Below, in pieces: positions 1-6,258 of a stretch of DNA of 6,443 nt. Position 1 is the stretch's first letter. The number at the start of each line of letters is the position of its first letter. Origin of the DNA: Fidelibacterota bacterium (lineage in GTDB: Bacteria > Fidelibacterota > Fidelibacteria > Fidelibacterales > DSDE01). The DNA is taken from the NCBI GenBank assembly GCA_011049095.1, contig DSDE01000020.1:1-6443 (forward strand). The letters are read 5' to 3'. Made by a program: the position numbers and the translations under genes. The notes beneath the pieces were generated by a model, which saw only the letters and a program-made list of their open reading frames with translations, ran no database searches and had not been told where the DNA came from.

Positions 1-1
1 T

Positions 2-370
2 TTCACCATTTTATTGGTCGAGGATAATCTTATCAACCAGAAAATTACTGATAAGCTGCTAAAAATAAATGGCTTTAAAACAATAATTGCCGGCGATGGC
101 CAAATAGCCGTCAACAAGTATCTAGCGCATCGAATTGATTTGATTCTGATGGATATCCAAATGCCGGTGATGGATGGCATCGAATCAGCTAAGGCCATCC
201 GCACTTTGGAAAATAAACAGAATCGCAAACGGATACCCATAATTGCTCTCACGGCAAACGCGATTAAAGGCGATATGGAGCGCTATATCAATGTGGGAAT
301 GGATGATTATATCACAAAGCCAGTTTCATCAAAAGTTTTGATGAAAGCAATACGGCGTTTTCTTTCTTAG
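2..370 (+). CDS. Receiver (REC) domain, C-terminal end of a two-component protein, probably a hybrid histidine kinase (partial)
   Basis: The reading frame is open to the left edge (Phe-Thr-Ile-Leu-Leu-Val-Glu-Asp-Asn), so the 5' end is missing; the TTG at 14 is an internal Leu codon, not a start. All receiver landmarks are visible: the acidic pair Glu-Asp near nt 20-25, the phospho-acceptor Asp at nt 152-154 in LILMDIQMPVMDG, the switch Thr at nt 251-253 in IALTANA, and the conserved Lys at nt 317-319 in YITKPVS. The protein ends just after the last receiver helix, with no output domain following. The VEDNxxNQ opening and the MDIQMPVMDG phospho-site are typical of receivers fused to the C-terminus of hybrid sensor kinases, where they pass phosphate to an Hpt protein. 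A short stand-alone CheY-like regulator beginning just outside the window is the alternative. The gene is convergent with pgi and overlaps it by 4 nt. Confidence 0.9.
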   Translation, partial: FTILLVEDNLINQKITDKLLKINGFKTIIAGDGQIAVNKYLAHRIDLILMDIQMPVMDGIESAKAIRTLENKQNRKRIPIIALTANAIKGDMERYINVGMDDYITKPVSSKVLMKAIRRFLS

Positions 371-1638
371 CTGCTGAATCCCGGCTTCCCCAACAGGCGA
401 AACATATTATTTTTATAGGCTTCAACGCCGGGCTGGTCAAAGGGATTGACGCCGGCCATGTATCCTGAAAGGGCGATTCCCACTTCATATATCATCATCA
501 GCTCAAAGATATGCCGAGCATCGAGTTTTTCCAGACTAAAGCTCGAGGAAGGCACAGCCCCGTCGAGATGGGCTTCCCGAGTGCCTTCATAAGCCTTTTG
601 ATTTACATAGCTGAGGCTTTTTCCCGCCAGGTAGTTGAGTTGGTCGGCGTCATCGTCAGCCGCTTTTAGAATAAAATCGTGCTCATAGCGACCAATAGTC
701 AGAAAGGTCTCAAAAATGCTTCGCTCGGCATCCTGAATCCATTGGCCCATAGAATGAAGGTCTGTTGTCAGATCCACAGCAGCCGGAAAGAGTCCCTGCG
801 CATTTTTGCCTTCTGATTCGCCATAAAGCTGCTTCCACCATTCGGTCAACGAGTGAAGGCGCGGTTCAAAGTTGGCTAGAATTTCTATCTTTTTCCCAGA
901 ACGGTAGAGTGCAATGCGGTTAGCGGCATATCTCAGAGCCATATTTTTATGGCAATTTTCCAGCGACTGATTCATTCCAGCAATGGCTCCGGCCAGTATA
1001 TCATCCAGCGCGATGCCGGCGCTGAGTATAGGCAGCAATCCCACTGCAGTGAGCACAGAAAAGCGTCCCCCCACATCATCGGGAATGACAAAGCGGCGGT
1101 ATCCTTCCTTTTTTGCCAGCGAAAGGAGCGCGCCCCGATTGGCGTCTGTGGTGGTGATTATTCGTTTTTGCGTATCATCACCATATCGTTGTTCCGTGTA
1201 TTCCTTGAGAATGCGAAAAGCAATGCCCGGCTCAGTTGTAGTGCCCGATTTGGAAATCACATTCACGTAAAAATCACGATTTTCAAGCTCATCGAGGAGC
1301 TCTTTCAGCCCCAGCGGTGAAAGATGATGCCCGGCAAACCGAATACTGTGCCGATTGCCGTAGATAGCTTCTATAACAGCCCGTGCGCCCAGATAGCTGC
1401 CGCCAATACCAATGCAAACCAGCAGATTGTCACCCTGCCGAATTTCATCAGCCACAGACTGAATTGCCTGCAGATCAACTTTTTTCTGAAAGGGCAGGTC
1501 TAGCCACCCCAGAAACTCATTACCAGCACCATCGCGGCTTTTTAATATTTCCAGTGCATTTTGCGCTTCTGCTTTCGTCTTTTCTAATTCATCTTTTTTC
1601 AGAAATTGCGCAAGTGGAGTATCATCATAAAGTATCAT
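367..1638 (-). CDS. pgi: Glucose-6-phosphate isomerase
   Basis: Cytosolic enzyme that interconverts glucose 6-phosphate and fructose 6-phosphate, linking glycolysis/gluconeogenesis to sugar-nucleotide synthesis. With the chosen ATG it is 423 aa, in the range of the short bacterial form. Two SIS sugar-phosphate folds are marked by GIGGSYLGA (77-85) and SKSGTTTEP (129-137). Family signature 1 is seen at DDVGGRFSVLTAVG (187-200) and signature 2 at GVNPFDQPGVEAYK (396-409). Expected active-site residues are present: Arg192, Glu274 in YGESEGK, His295 in TDLHSMGQ and Lys409. The frame extends 13 codons further to a GTG at 1677, but the ATG at 1638 has an AGGA 5 nt upstream and gives the usual N-terminus. 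The start lies inside the end of the upstream DCC-family gene (14-nt overlap, different frame), suggesting translational coupling. Function is secure; only the start is inferred. Confidence 0.97.
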   Translation of the reverse strand: MILYDDTPLAQFLKKDELEKTKAEAQNALEILKSRDGAGNEFLGWLDLPFQKKVDLQAIQSVADEIRQGDNLLVCIGIGGSYLGARAVIEAIYGNRHSIRFAGHHLSPLGLKELLDELENRDFYVNVISKSGTTTEPGIAFRILKEYTEQRYGDDTQKRIITTTDANRGALLSLAKKEGYRRFVIPDDVGGRFSVLTAVGLLPILSAGIALDDILAGAIAGMNQSLENCHKNMALRYAANRIALYRSGKKIEILANFEPRLHSLTEWWKQLYGESEGKNAQGLFPAAVDLTTDLHSMGQWIQDAERSIFETFLTIGRYEHDFILKAADDDADQLNYLAGKSLSYVNQKAYEGTREAHLDGAVPSSSFSLEKLDARHIFELMMIYEVGIALSGYMAGVNPFDQPGVEAYKNNMFRLLGKPGFSS

Positions 1639-2032
1639 ATTTATCCTTTCTTTTTTTATCCTGCTTTGGAATTTCACAGGCTTTTCCGTAGAGAAGCTCA
1701 GAAATCTTATGGCGTTTCCGGCCTATCTGCAGATAAATCATCTGGCTTACACTTCGCAGTCCCGGCAAATTTATCACAAATCCCAGCAGTCGCCAAAAAG
1801 CTGGCATTGTTTTGAAAACTTCAGCTATGGCCTGGCTGCCAGCGTATATTTTTTCGTTTTCAATCCAGAGAACCTGTTCTTTAGCCAGTTTTTGGGGAAT
1901 AAAAGTCAGCTCGGAAAACTGAGCCAGATTTTGATTAACCAGCGCTGTGGGATTACTGCGGCTTCTATGCAAAACAAAATTGAGCAAACGCTGACAAATG
2001 CCGCAGTCACCGTCATAAATAATTACTGACAT
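1625..2032 (-). CDS. DUF393 / DCC-family thiol-disulfide oxidoreductase-like protein
   Basis: A 135-aa protein opening with the diagnostic motif YDGDCGICQ (6-14). This contains the DxxCxxC arrangement (Asp7, Cys10, Cys13) of the DCC family, which has a thioredoxin-like fold. Further family-like features are the GSQAIAEVF segment in the middle (about 66-74) and the hydrophobic helix around FWRLLGFVINLPGL. No signal peptide is seen, so it is probably cytosolic. The substrate is unknown; a thiol-redox role is inferred from the CxxC motif. The tail is lysine-rich (KQDKKRKDKYDTL), and its coding sequence overlaps the pgi start by 14 nt, so this tail may partly reflect the overlap. The ATG at 2032 has GGAG 7 nt upstream. 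It is the first gene after a 99-bp gap with a promoter-like sequence and probably leads a two-gene unit with pgi. Confidence 0.87.
   Translation of the reverse strand: MSVIIYDGDCGICQRLLNFVLHRSRSNPTALVNQNLAQFSELTFIPQKLAKEQVLWIENEKIYAGSQAIAEVFKTMPAFWRLLGFVINLPGLRSVSQMIYLQIGRKRHKISELLYGKACEIPKQDKKRKDKYDTL
1644..1647 (-). promoter_or_regulatory. Ribosome binding site that decides the pgi start
   Basis: The - strand reads AAAGAAAGGATAAATATG here. AGGA sits 5 nt before the ATG at 1638, whereas the upstream in-frame GTG at 1677 has no comparable purine-rich core at the right distance. The site lies within the last codons of the upstream DCC-family gene, so ribosomes finishing that gene terminate 14 nt past the pgi start. 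Confidence 0.65.
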
Positions 2033-2107
2033 GAAAATTCTCCAAAAGAAATATCAGCAGCCCGGCCAAAAGAATTCCCGACAACGGTATCTATTTTAAA
2101 GACGCAT

Positions 2108-2135
2108 ATCATAATAGCCTTTTTCTTCCGTTCAA
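2108..2135 (-). promoter_or_regulatory. Candidate sigma70-type promoter for the DCC-pgi unit
   Basis: On the - strand, TTGAAC (+ coordinates 2130-2135) and TATGAT (2108-2113) are separated by 16 nt. They match the -35 consensus at 4 of 6 and the -10 consensus at 5 of 6 positions. The -35 box overlaps the stop codon of the upstream GNAT gene, and the implied leader is roughly 65-70 nt before the ATG at 2032. The surrounding gap (2033-2131) holds no convincing hairpin terminator, so read-through from the upstream operon remains possible. Predicted from sequence only. Confidence 0.45.
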
Positions 2136-2605
2136 TTTATCGTTTTTAGCCAAAATGTGAGGCTTTTTGCTGTCTGTTGACTATCGTCTAGGTCTGGCCA
2201 ATAAAGCCGGCATTTTAAGTCTTCTCTTTTTTCATAGCCCCGTTTTTGCCAAAATGGCTCCAGACTGCGATAATCTGCCGGCCTGAGTGGATGATTATCT
2301 GGTCGGTCAACAGCGCAAAAACAGCATTGAGTATAGCGATTCCATTTTAGCGCCTCTTTTTCCCGCTCATCGAAAAAGAGATGGTCATATCCATGTCCCC
2401 GATAATCTGGCAAGATGAGACTTTCCCCAAAATAGAAAAAAAGCTCCGAATTGAGTCCCTTCGCCAAAAAAGGCTCCTGCAGTGAATTCATCTCATCACT
2501 GAAGGGCGGCAGGCAAGGATATTCGCAAAAAACAGCAACGCGCAGCGCTGCCAGAGCTTCGAGAATACTGGTGATCTCCTGTCCGCAAAAATGCCTGAAT
2601 CTCAT
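2132..2605 (-). CDS. GNAT-family N-acetyltransferase-like protein with an apparent internal deletion
   Basis: A 157-aa protein whose two ends resemble a GNAT subfamily that is normally about 200 aa. The N-terminus keeps the LRVAVFCEYP block (21-30), corresponding to LRIAVFREFPYL in relatives. The C-terminal half keeps FYFGESLILPDYRGHGY (57-73), the FFDERE helix (77-82), CAVDRPDNHPLRPADY (97-112), FWQKRGY (118-124) and the final SLTFWLK. The ~40 residues expected between Cys31 and Pro34, which form central beta strands of the fold, are absent without loss of frame. The acetyl-CoA loop reads RGHGYD (69-74), where RGxGxG/A is usual. The gene may therefore be decayed or catalytically inactive; a genuine short variant or an assembly error is the alternative. 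It begins 6 nt after the sugar kinase stop, with only a weak AGAG/GTGAG binding site, and ends the five-gene operon. The substrate is unknown. Confidence 0.75.
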   Translation of the reverse strand: MRFRHFCGQEITSILEALAALRVAVFCEYPCLPPFSDEMNSLQEPFLAKGLNSELFFYFGESLILPDYRGHGYDHLFFDEREKEALKWNRYTQCCFCAVDRPDNHPLRPADYRSLEPFWQKRGYEKREDLKCRLYWPDLDDSQQTAKSLTFWLKTIN

Positions 2606-2611
2606 TGATGC

Positions 2612-3499
2612 TCACTCTTCGGTTTCACTAATGGAAGCCGCATTTAATTCAGGGTGATGCGTACCAGTAAACTGAGTGCTGAATGCAGCGGCGCGATTGG
2701 CAAAATTGTAGGCATCAATCAATTCATAAGCTTTGGCCAGACCATATATAAAAGCGCCATGAAAGATGTCTCCGGCGGCATTTGTATCCACGGCTTTAAC
2801 TTTTTTAGGCGGAATAAACTCAGGATTTTCACCACAGAGAACAATAGCGCCGCCGGCTCCCAATGTGATGGCCGCGCTCATTACTCCTCCCCGCCGCAGC
2901 TTGTGCAGGGCAGAAAAAAGATCAATCTCGCCATAGTTTTTCACGATGAACGTTTTAGAAACGATCATGTGAGAAATATAATCCTGCCAGAGCTGTAAAT
3001 CTATCTCCCGATTGCCGGGGTCCAGCAATGTGCAGGCGCCCCGTGAATAGGCTGCTTTTGTAAGCTCGAGCTGGGTTTCCGGAAAGCGTCCGTCTGTCAG
3101 AAAAAAATCACCCTTACCCGGCAAACTCAAAAAGTCTGACGAGATTTCCGTTATCGCTTTATTTGGATAATGGAGAAAGACCGTTCTCTGACCATATTTT
3201 TCTTCGATGAGGACAAAGGCCTGGGGGGTTTTGATATCCGGAGAGCGGCTGATAAAACGAGACGAAAAGCCCTGCATCTGCCAAAAATCGTGAACCATCA
3301 GCCCGGGACAGTCGTCGCCAATCTCTGCCGCCAGTTCGATATTCAGTCCACTGCGGCCGCAAAATGCCAGGGCATTAGGGACAGGACCGCCGGGCTGCTG
3401 CACCAGCTTTTTCACATTGCGTTTTTCATCGCGGCGGGGAAAAATATCCACCGCCACCAAATGGTCTAAGGTCAGCAGTCCATTTCCGTAGATTGTCAT
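2612..3499 (-). CDS. PfkB/ribokinase-family carbohydrate kinase
   Basis: A 295-aa cytosolic kinase of the ribokinase superfamily, which phosphorylates sugars or sugar-like alcohols with ATP. The N-terminal family signature is seen as the glycine pair GGPVPNALAFCGRSG (37-51), followed by IGDDCPG (60-66). The C-terminal signature lies at VDTNAAGDIFHGAF (237-250), with Asp244 the expected catalytic base. The anion-hole motif reads AAGD rather than the common GAGD. Another family-like segment is TLGAGGAIVL (212-221), in the nucleotide-binding region. The LTDGRFPE segment (134-141) resembles the sulfofructose-kinase-like branch, but this is recollection and does not fix the substrate. The ATG at 3499 has AGGA 5 nt upstream, overlapping the stop codon of the DjlA-like gene. 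Pgi lies nearby, which fits sugar phosphate metabolism but does not prove a shared pathway. Confidence 0.9.
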   Translation of the reverse strand: MTIYGNGLLTLDHLVAVDIFPRRDEKRNVKKLVQQPGGPVPNALAFCGRSGLNIELAAEIGDDCPGLMVHDFWQMQGFSSRFISRSPDIKTPQAFVLIEEKYGQRTVFLHYPNKAITEISSDFLSLPGKGDFFLTDGRFPETQLELTKAAYSRGACTLLDPGNREIDLQLWQDYISHMIVSKTFIVKNYGEIDLFSALHKLRRGGVMSAAITLGAGGAIVLCGENPEFIPPKKVKAVDTNAAGDIFHGAFIYGLAKAYELIDAYNFANRAAAFSTQFTGTHHPELNAASISETEE

Positions 3500-3506
3500 T
3501 TATTTC

Positions 3507-4244
3507 CTAAAATTTTCGTGCCTTGCGGATTTTGTGATAGGCATCGTTAATGGTTTTGAATTTTTCTTCAGCAGTAGCCACCAGCTCCGGGCCCAAATGG
3601 GCGACTTTATCAGGATGATAGAGCAAAGCAAGGCGCTTATATGAAGCCTTGATCTCTTCCACGCTGGCCTCGGTGTCCACTTCAAGAATCTGATAGGCCT
3701 GATAATCGCTTTTTGGCTTGTAGGCGGCAGAAATACTGTTGTAATCGGCTATTGAAAGGCCAAGCTGCATACAGACGCGGCGCAGGAAAGCATCTTCTGA
3801 TTCGGCAAGCTGATGATCAGATAGAGCCAAACTAAAAAGGAGATGCACCAACTGAATGCGAGAGGAAAAGTCCATATTTTCTGCCACTTGTTTCACCACC
3901 GGCTCTATGGCAATATCCTTTTCCAGGACTTGTTTGAGAAGGTACATCAGCTCCTGGACAAAGGCTGCATCGGGAATAGACCTTTGCAGGTAGTTTTTTA
4001 CAAAGCTAATCTCTTTTTTAGCAATATCTCTGTCAGCCTTAATCAACTGACTAAAAATAAGAATCAGCGAGGCGTAGAAATCTTCCCGGGTTGTGCTTTT
4101 TTTACCCTGTGAAAGCTCCTGGTATGTGCTGCTCTCCCCGCCATCAAGCTGTGAACCCAAAATTCCACCGATAATGGCACCGATGGGACCAAAAAGCGCC
4201 CAGCCCAGGCCAGCTCCGACTAATCCTTTCATTGAAAAGCGCAT
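3507..4244 (-). CDS. DjlA-like co-chaperone: glycine-rich N-terminus, TerB domain, C-terminal J domain
   Basis: A 245-aa protein with three parts. Residues 7-30 form a hydrophobic glycine-rich segment (GLVGAGLGWALFGPIGAIIGG), a likely membrane or membrane-associating helix. Residues ~53-165 form an all-helical TerB-like domain with two acidic motifs (KADRDIAKKE at 69-78; LSDHQLAESE at 141-150). Residues ~180-243 form a J domain with the invariant HPD at 210-212 in LLYHPDKV, which stimulates the ATPase of DnaK. This order matches the DjlA family of membrane-anchored J proteins, although E. coli DjlA is slightly longer. There is no Gly/Phe region or zinc finger, so it is not DnaJ itself. The ATG at 4244 is preceded by a strong AAGGAG 6 nt away that overlaps the TAA stop of the biotin-carrier gene, so it is surely in the same operon. 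Clients are unknown. Confidence 0.9.
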   Translation of the reverse strand: MRFSMKGLVGAGLGWALFGPIGAIIGGILGSQLDGGESSTYQELSQGKKSTTREDFYASLILIFSQLIKADRDIAKKEISFVKNYLQRSIPDAAFVQELMYLLKQVLEKDIAIEPVVKQVAENMDFSSRIQLVHLLFSLALSDHQLAESEDAFLRRVCMQLGLSIADYNSISAAYKPKSDYQAYQILEVDTEASVEEIKASYKRLALLYHPDKVAHLGPELVATAEEKFKTINDAYHKIRKARKF

Positions 4245-4254
4245 ATCATTCTCC

Positions 4255-4764
4255 TTATTCTAACTCAACTAATAGATCACCTTTTTCAATGCTTTGCCCT
4301 TCACTCACAAAAACGCTTTTGACAATGCCACTGACAGGTGATTTTAGTTCGTTTTCCATTTTCATTGCTTCTACAATCATCAGGCCCTGCCCTGCCGTCA
4401 CCAGCTCACCGGGACGGGTCTCTATTTTACGAATTAATCCTGGAATGGTGGCGATAATTTTTTTATCCTGAGCCAATTCTTCACTTTTGATGCCCATTTT
4501 ATCCAGCATCTGCTGCATTTCATCCTTCAGCAGCAGGTGATATTTCTGATGATCAAGGGTTATCTCCAATCCCCTGCTTTTTTTCTCGATGATCAGCAGC
4601 GCAGACCGATTGTCAATAATGAATGAATAGGTATGAGGGGAAAGCTGCCGGCAATCCATTTCCTGACCGCCTTTTTCCAATAATACATCAAAACAATCGC
4701 CGTTGGGCCGCAGGCTGATTTCCAGAGATTGTCCATCTATTTCTGCTTTAAAACTAATATTCAT
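4255..4764 (-). CDS. Biotin carboxyl carrier subunit of an acyl-CoA-type carboxylase
   Basis: A 169-aa biotin carrier. The C-terminal ~70 residues (about 103-169) are a biotinyl/lipoyl domain with the biotinylation motif EAMKMEN (132-138); Lys135 is the predicted biotin attachment site. The preceding IPGLIRKI and the following SPVSGIVKSVFV form the two symmetrical halves of the domain. It lacks the extra 'thumb' loop of the AccB protein of fatty-acid synthesis and so looks like the carrier of propionyl/methylcrotonyl/acetyl-CoA carboxylase-type enzymes. Residues 1-95 are beta-rich and resemble the linker (BT) domain that joins the carrier to biotin carboxylase in fused alpha subunits. The biotin is carboxylated by the adjacent AccC-like protein and then donates CO2 to an acceptor through a carboxyltransferase not in this window. 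The ATG immediately follows the accC TAA in the same frame. Confidence 0.93.
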   Translation of the reverse strand: MNISFKAEIDGQSLEISLRPNGDCFDVLLEKGGQEMDCRQLSPHTYSFIIDNRSALLIIEKKSRGLEITLDHQKYHLLLKDEMQQMLDKMGIKSEELAQDKKIIATIPGLIRKIETRPGELVTAGQGLMIVEAMKMENELKSPVSGIVKSVFVSEGQSIEKGDLLVELE

Positions 4765-6258
4765 TTAATTAGTCCTCCCGCTGCGGCGCCACTTGCTGTT
4801 ATTGCGCTGCTTTGGTCTGTCAATGGCATTTAGAAAATGGCGGCTCTTAGTCTCGATGACCGAAGCAGCAATGGCGGCTATGTTTTGAGAATTTCGGTTA
4901 TCGGGTTTAGCCAGCAGCGAATCAAGATGTTTTTCGAGAAACTGTGTATCATATCTGCCCTCTTGAAATTCCCGATGGCGCAAAACAGCTCTGCAAAAGG
5001 GAATACTGGTATCAATTCCGGCAATGAGAAACTCGCTGAGGGCTCTGTCCAGCCGGGCAATAGCGCTTTTACGGTCAGCATCCCATGCAATAAGCTTGCC
5101 CAGCATCGGGTCATAATAGGGCGAGACAGCCAATTTTTGCCGAATGCCGCCATCAAAGCGAATCCCCGGGCCATCGGGAATCCAAAGCTCTTCTATAATA
5201 CCTGTGCATGGAGCAAAATCATTTCCCGGGTCTTCGGCATATATACGGGCTTCAATAGCGTGACCACGGGGCTGAATATCCTCCTGATTCAGGGGAAGCC
5301 TCTCCCCCGCCGCGATGAGTAGCTGCATTTTTACCAAATCAATTCCACTAACCATTTCGGTGACAGGATGCTCCACCTGAAGCCGCGTATTCATTTCCAG
5401 AAAATAGAAATGCCCCAGCTCATCAGCGAGAAATTCTACAGTGCCGGCTCCTTCATATTGACAGCTTCTGGCTACCAGCACAGCCGCTTCGCCCATCCGT
5501 TTTCGCATCTCCGGCGTTAATAGGGGACTGGGTGTCTCTTCGATGATTTTTTGATAGCGGCGCTGAATACTGCATTCACGCTCATTGAGATGAATGATGT
5601 GGCCATATTTGTCAGCTAAAATCTGGATTTCGATATGGTGGGGATTATCCACATATTTTTCCAGATAGACACGGTCATCACCAAAGGCCGACTTTGCTTC
5701 TCGCTGTGCCTGCCGTACTGCCTGTTCAAGTCCATTGGCTTCCCTTACCAGATGCATACCTTTGCCGCCGCCGCCACCAGCCGCTTTCACCAAAATGGGA
5801 TATCCAATCTGCCCGGCGCTTTTTATGGCCTGCGCAATTTCAGTGATGGGCTTTTTCAGTCCGGGAATAAGCGGCACATCATAGCGGCTCACAGTCTGCC
5901 GCGCTGCTGTTTTGTCGCCCATTATCTCGATGGCTTCCGGTGCAGGCCCTACAAAAATAATTCCCGCCTCCTTCACTGCTTTTACAAAATCAGCATTTTC
6001 AGATAAAAATCCATAGCCCGGATGAATAGCATCGGCACCCGATTTTTTTGCGATTTTCAGAATCTTGCCTAAATCAAGGTAAGTCTCTTGCGAGCTCTTG
6101 CCAGGCAGAGCAAAAGCTTCATCAGCCATCAACACATGGGGACTGAGGCGATCCGGCTCACTAAACACAGCAACAATGGCAATGCCCATCTCCCGGGCGC
6201 TGCGTATCACTCTGACTGCGATCTCCCCCCGGTTGGCAATCAGTAATTTTTTTATCAT
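4765..6258 (-). CDS. accC: Biotin carboxylase subunit of an acyl-CoA-type carboxylase
   Basis: ATP-grasp enzyme that carboxylates the biotin of the carrier protein using bicarbonate and ATP. The 497-aa product starts with the typical MIKKLLIANRGEIAVR. It shows HPGYGFLSEN (79-88), the ATP-binding glycine loop AAGGGGGKGM (159-168), ECSIQRRYQK (228-237) and FLEMNTRLQVEHPVTE (286-301, with Arg292 and Glu296). RGHAIEARIYAEDP (331-344) contains Arg338, the position of the catalytic Arg in E. coli AccC. The core matches the ~450-aa family length. A ~50-residue tail ending NSKWRRSGRTN resembles the SPWKLAGR-type tail I recall from catabolic acyl-CoA carboxylase biotin carboxylases, rather than E. coli AccC. 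The ATG at 6258 has GAGGG only 3 nt upstream, a slightly short spacing. It is first in the five-gene operon. Pyruvate carboxylase-type use is possible; substrate identity would come from the missing carboxyltransferase. Confidence 0.95.
   Translation of the reverse strand: MIKKLLIANRGEIAVRVIRSAREMGIAIVAVFSEPDRLSPHVLMADEAFALPGKSSQETYLDLGKILKIAKKSGADAIHPGYGFLSENADFVKAVKEAGIIFVGPAPEAIEIMGDKTAARQTVSRYDVPLIPGLKKPITEIAQAIKSAGQIGYPILVKAAGGGGGKGMHLVREANGLEQAVRQAQREAKSAFGDDRVYLEKYVDNPHHIEIQILADKYGHIIHLNERECSIQRRYQKIIEETPSPLLTPEMRKRMGEAAVLVARSCQYEGAGTVEFLADELGHFYFLEMNTRLQVEHPVTEMVSGIDLVKMQLLIAAGERLPLNQEDIQPRGHAIEARIYAEDPGNDFAPCTGIIEELWIPDGPGIRFDGGIRQKLAVSPYYDPMLGKLIAWDADRKSAIARLDRALSEFLIAGIDTSIPFCRAVLRHREFQEGRYDTQFLEKHLDSLLAKPDNRNSQNIAAIAASVIETKSRHFLNAIDRPKQRNNSKWRRSGRTN
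4774..4779 (-). promoter_or_regulatory. Ribosome binding site for the biotin carrier gene, inside the accC 3' end
   Basis: GGGAGG on the - strand lies 9 nt before the carrier ATG. It is also read as the Gly-Arg codons near the accC C-terminus (R-S-G-R-T-N-stop). Its presence indicates that the carrier gene is independently initiated or reinitiated, and argues against the TAA being a recent point mutation in a fused gene. Confidence 0.6.

Noticed and set aside
949..1320. Open + strand frames of 95-123 codons (949-1320 and 983-1270)
   Set aside because: Both lie antisense inside pgi, which has full family signatures; the translations show no domain and no ribosome site.
1639..1677. 13-codon N-terminal extension of pgi from GTG at 1677
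   Set aside because: The extension is Lys/Arg-rich, not expected in the family, and the ATG at 1638 has the better ribosome site.
1709..2029. 106-codon + strand frame opposite the DCC-family gene
   Set aside because: The - strand product carries the YDGDCGICQ motif and a good ribosome site; the + frame is featureless.
4837..5322. 161-codon + strand frame antisense to accC
   Set aside because: It is a shadow of a well-conserved biotin carboxylase; the translated product shows no recognisable motif.
5761..5785. Run of GCC/CCG triplets resembling a microsatellite
   Set aside because: It encodes the conserved glycine loop (AAGGGGGKGM) of biotin carboxylase, so protein constraint explains it.
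5635..6006. 123-codon + strand frame antisense to accC
   Set aside because: Same reason: it is opposite the ATP-grasp core, with no independent coding evidence.
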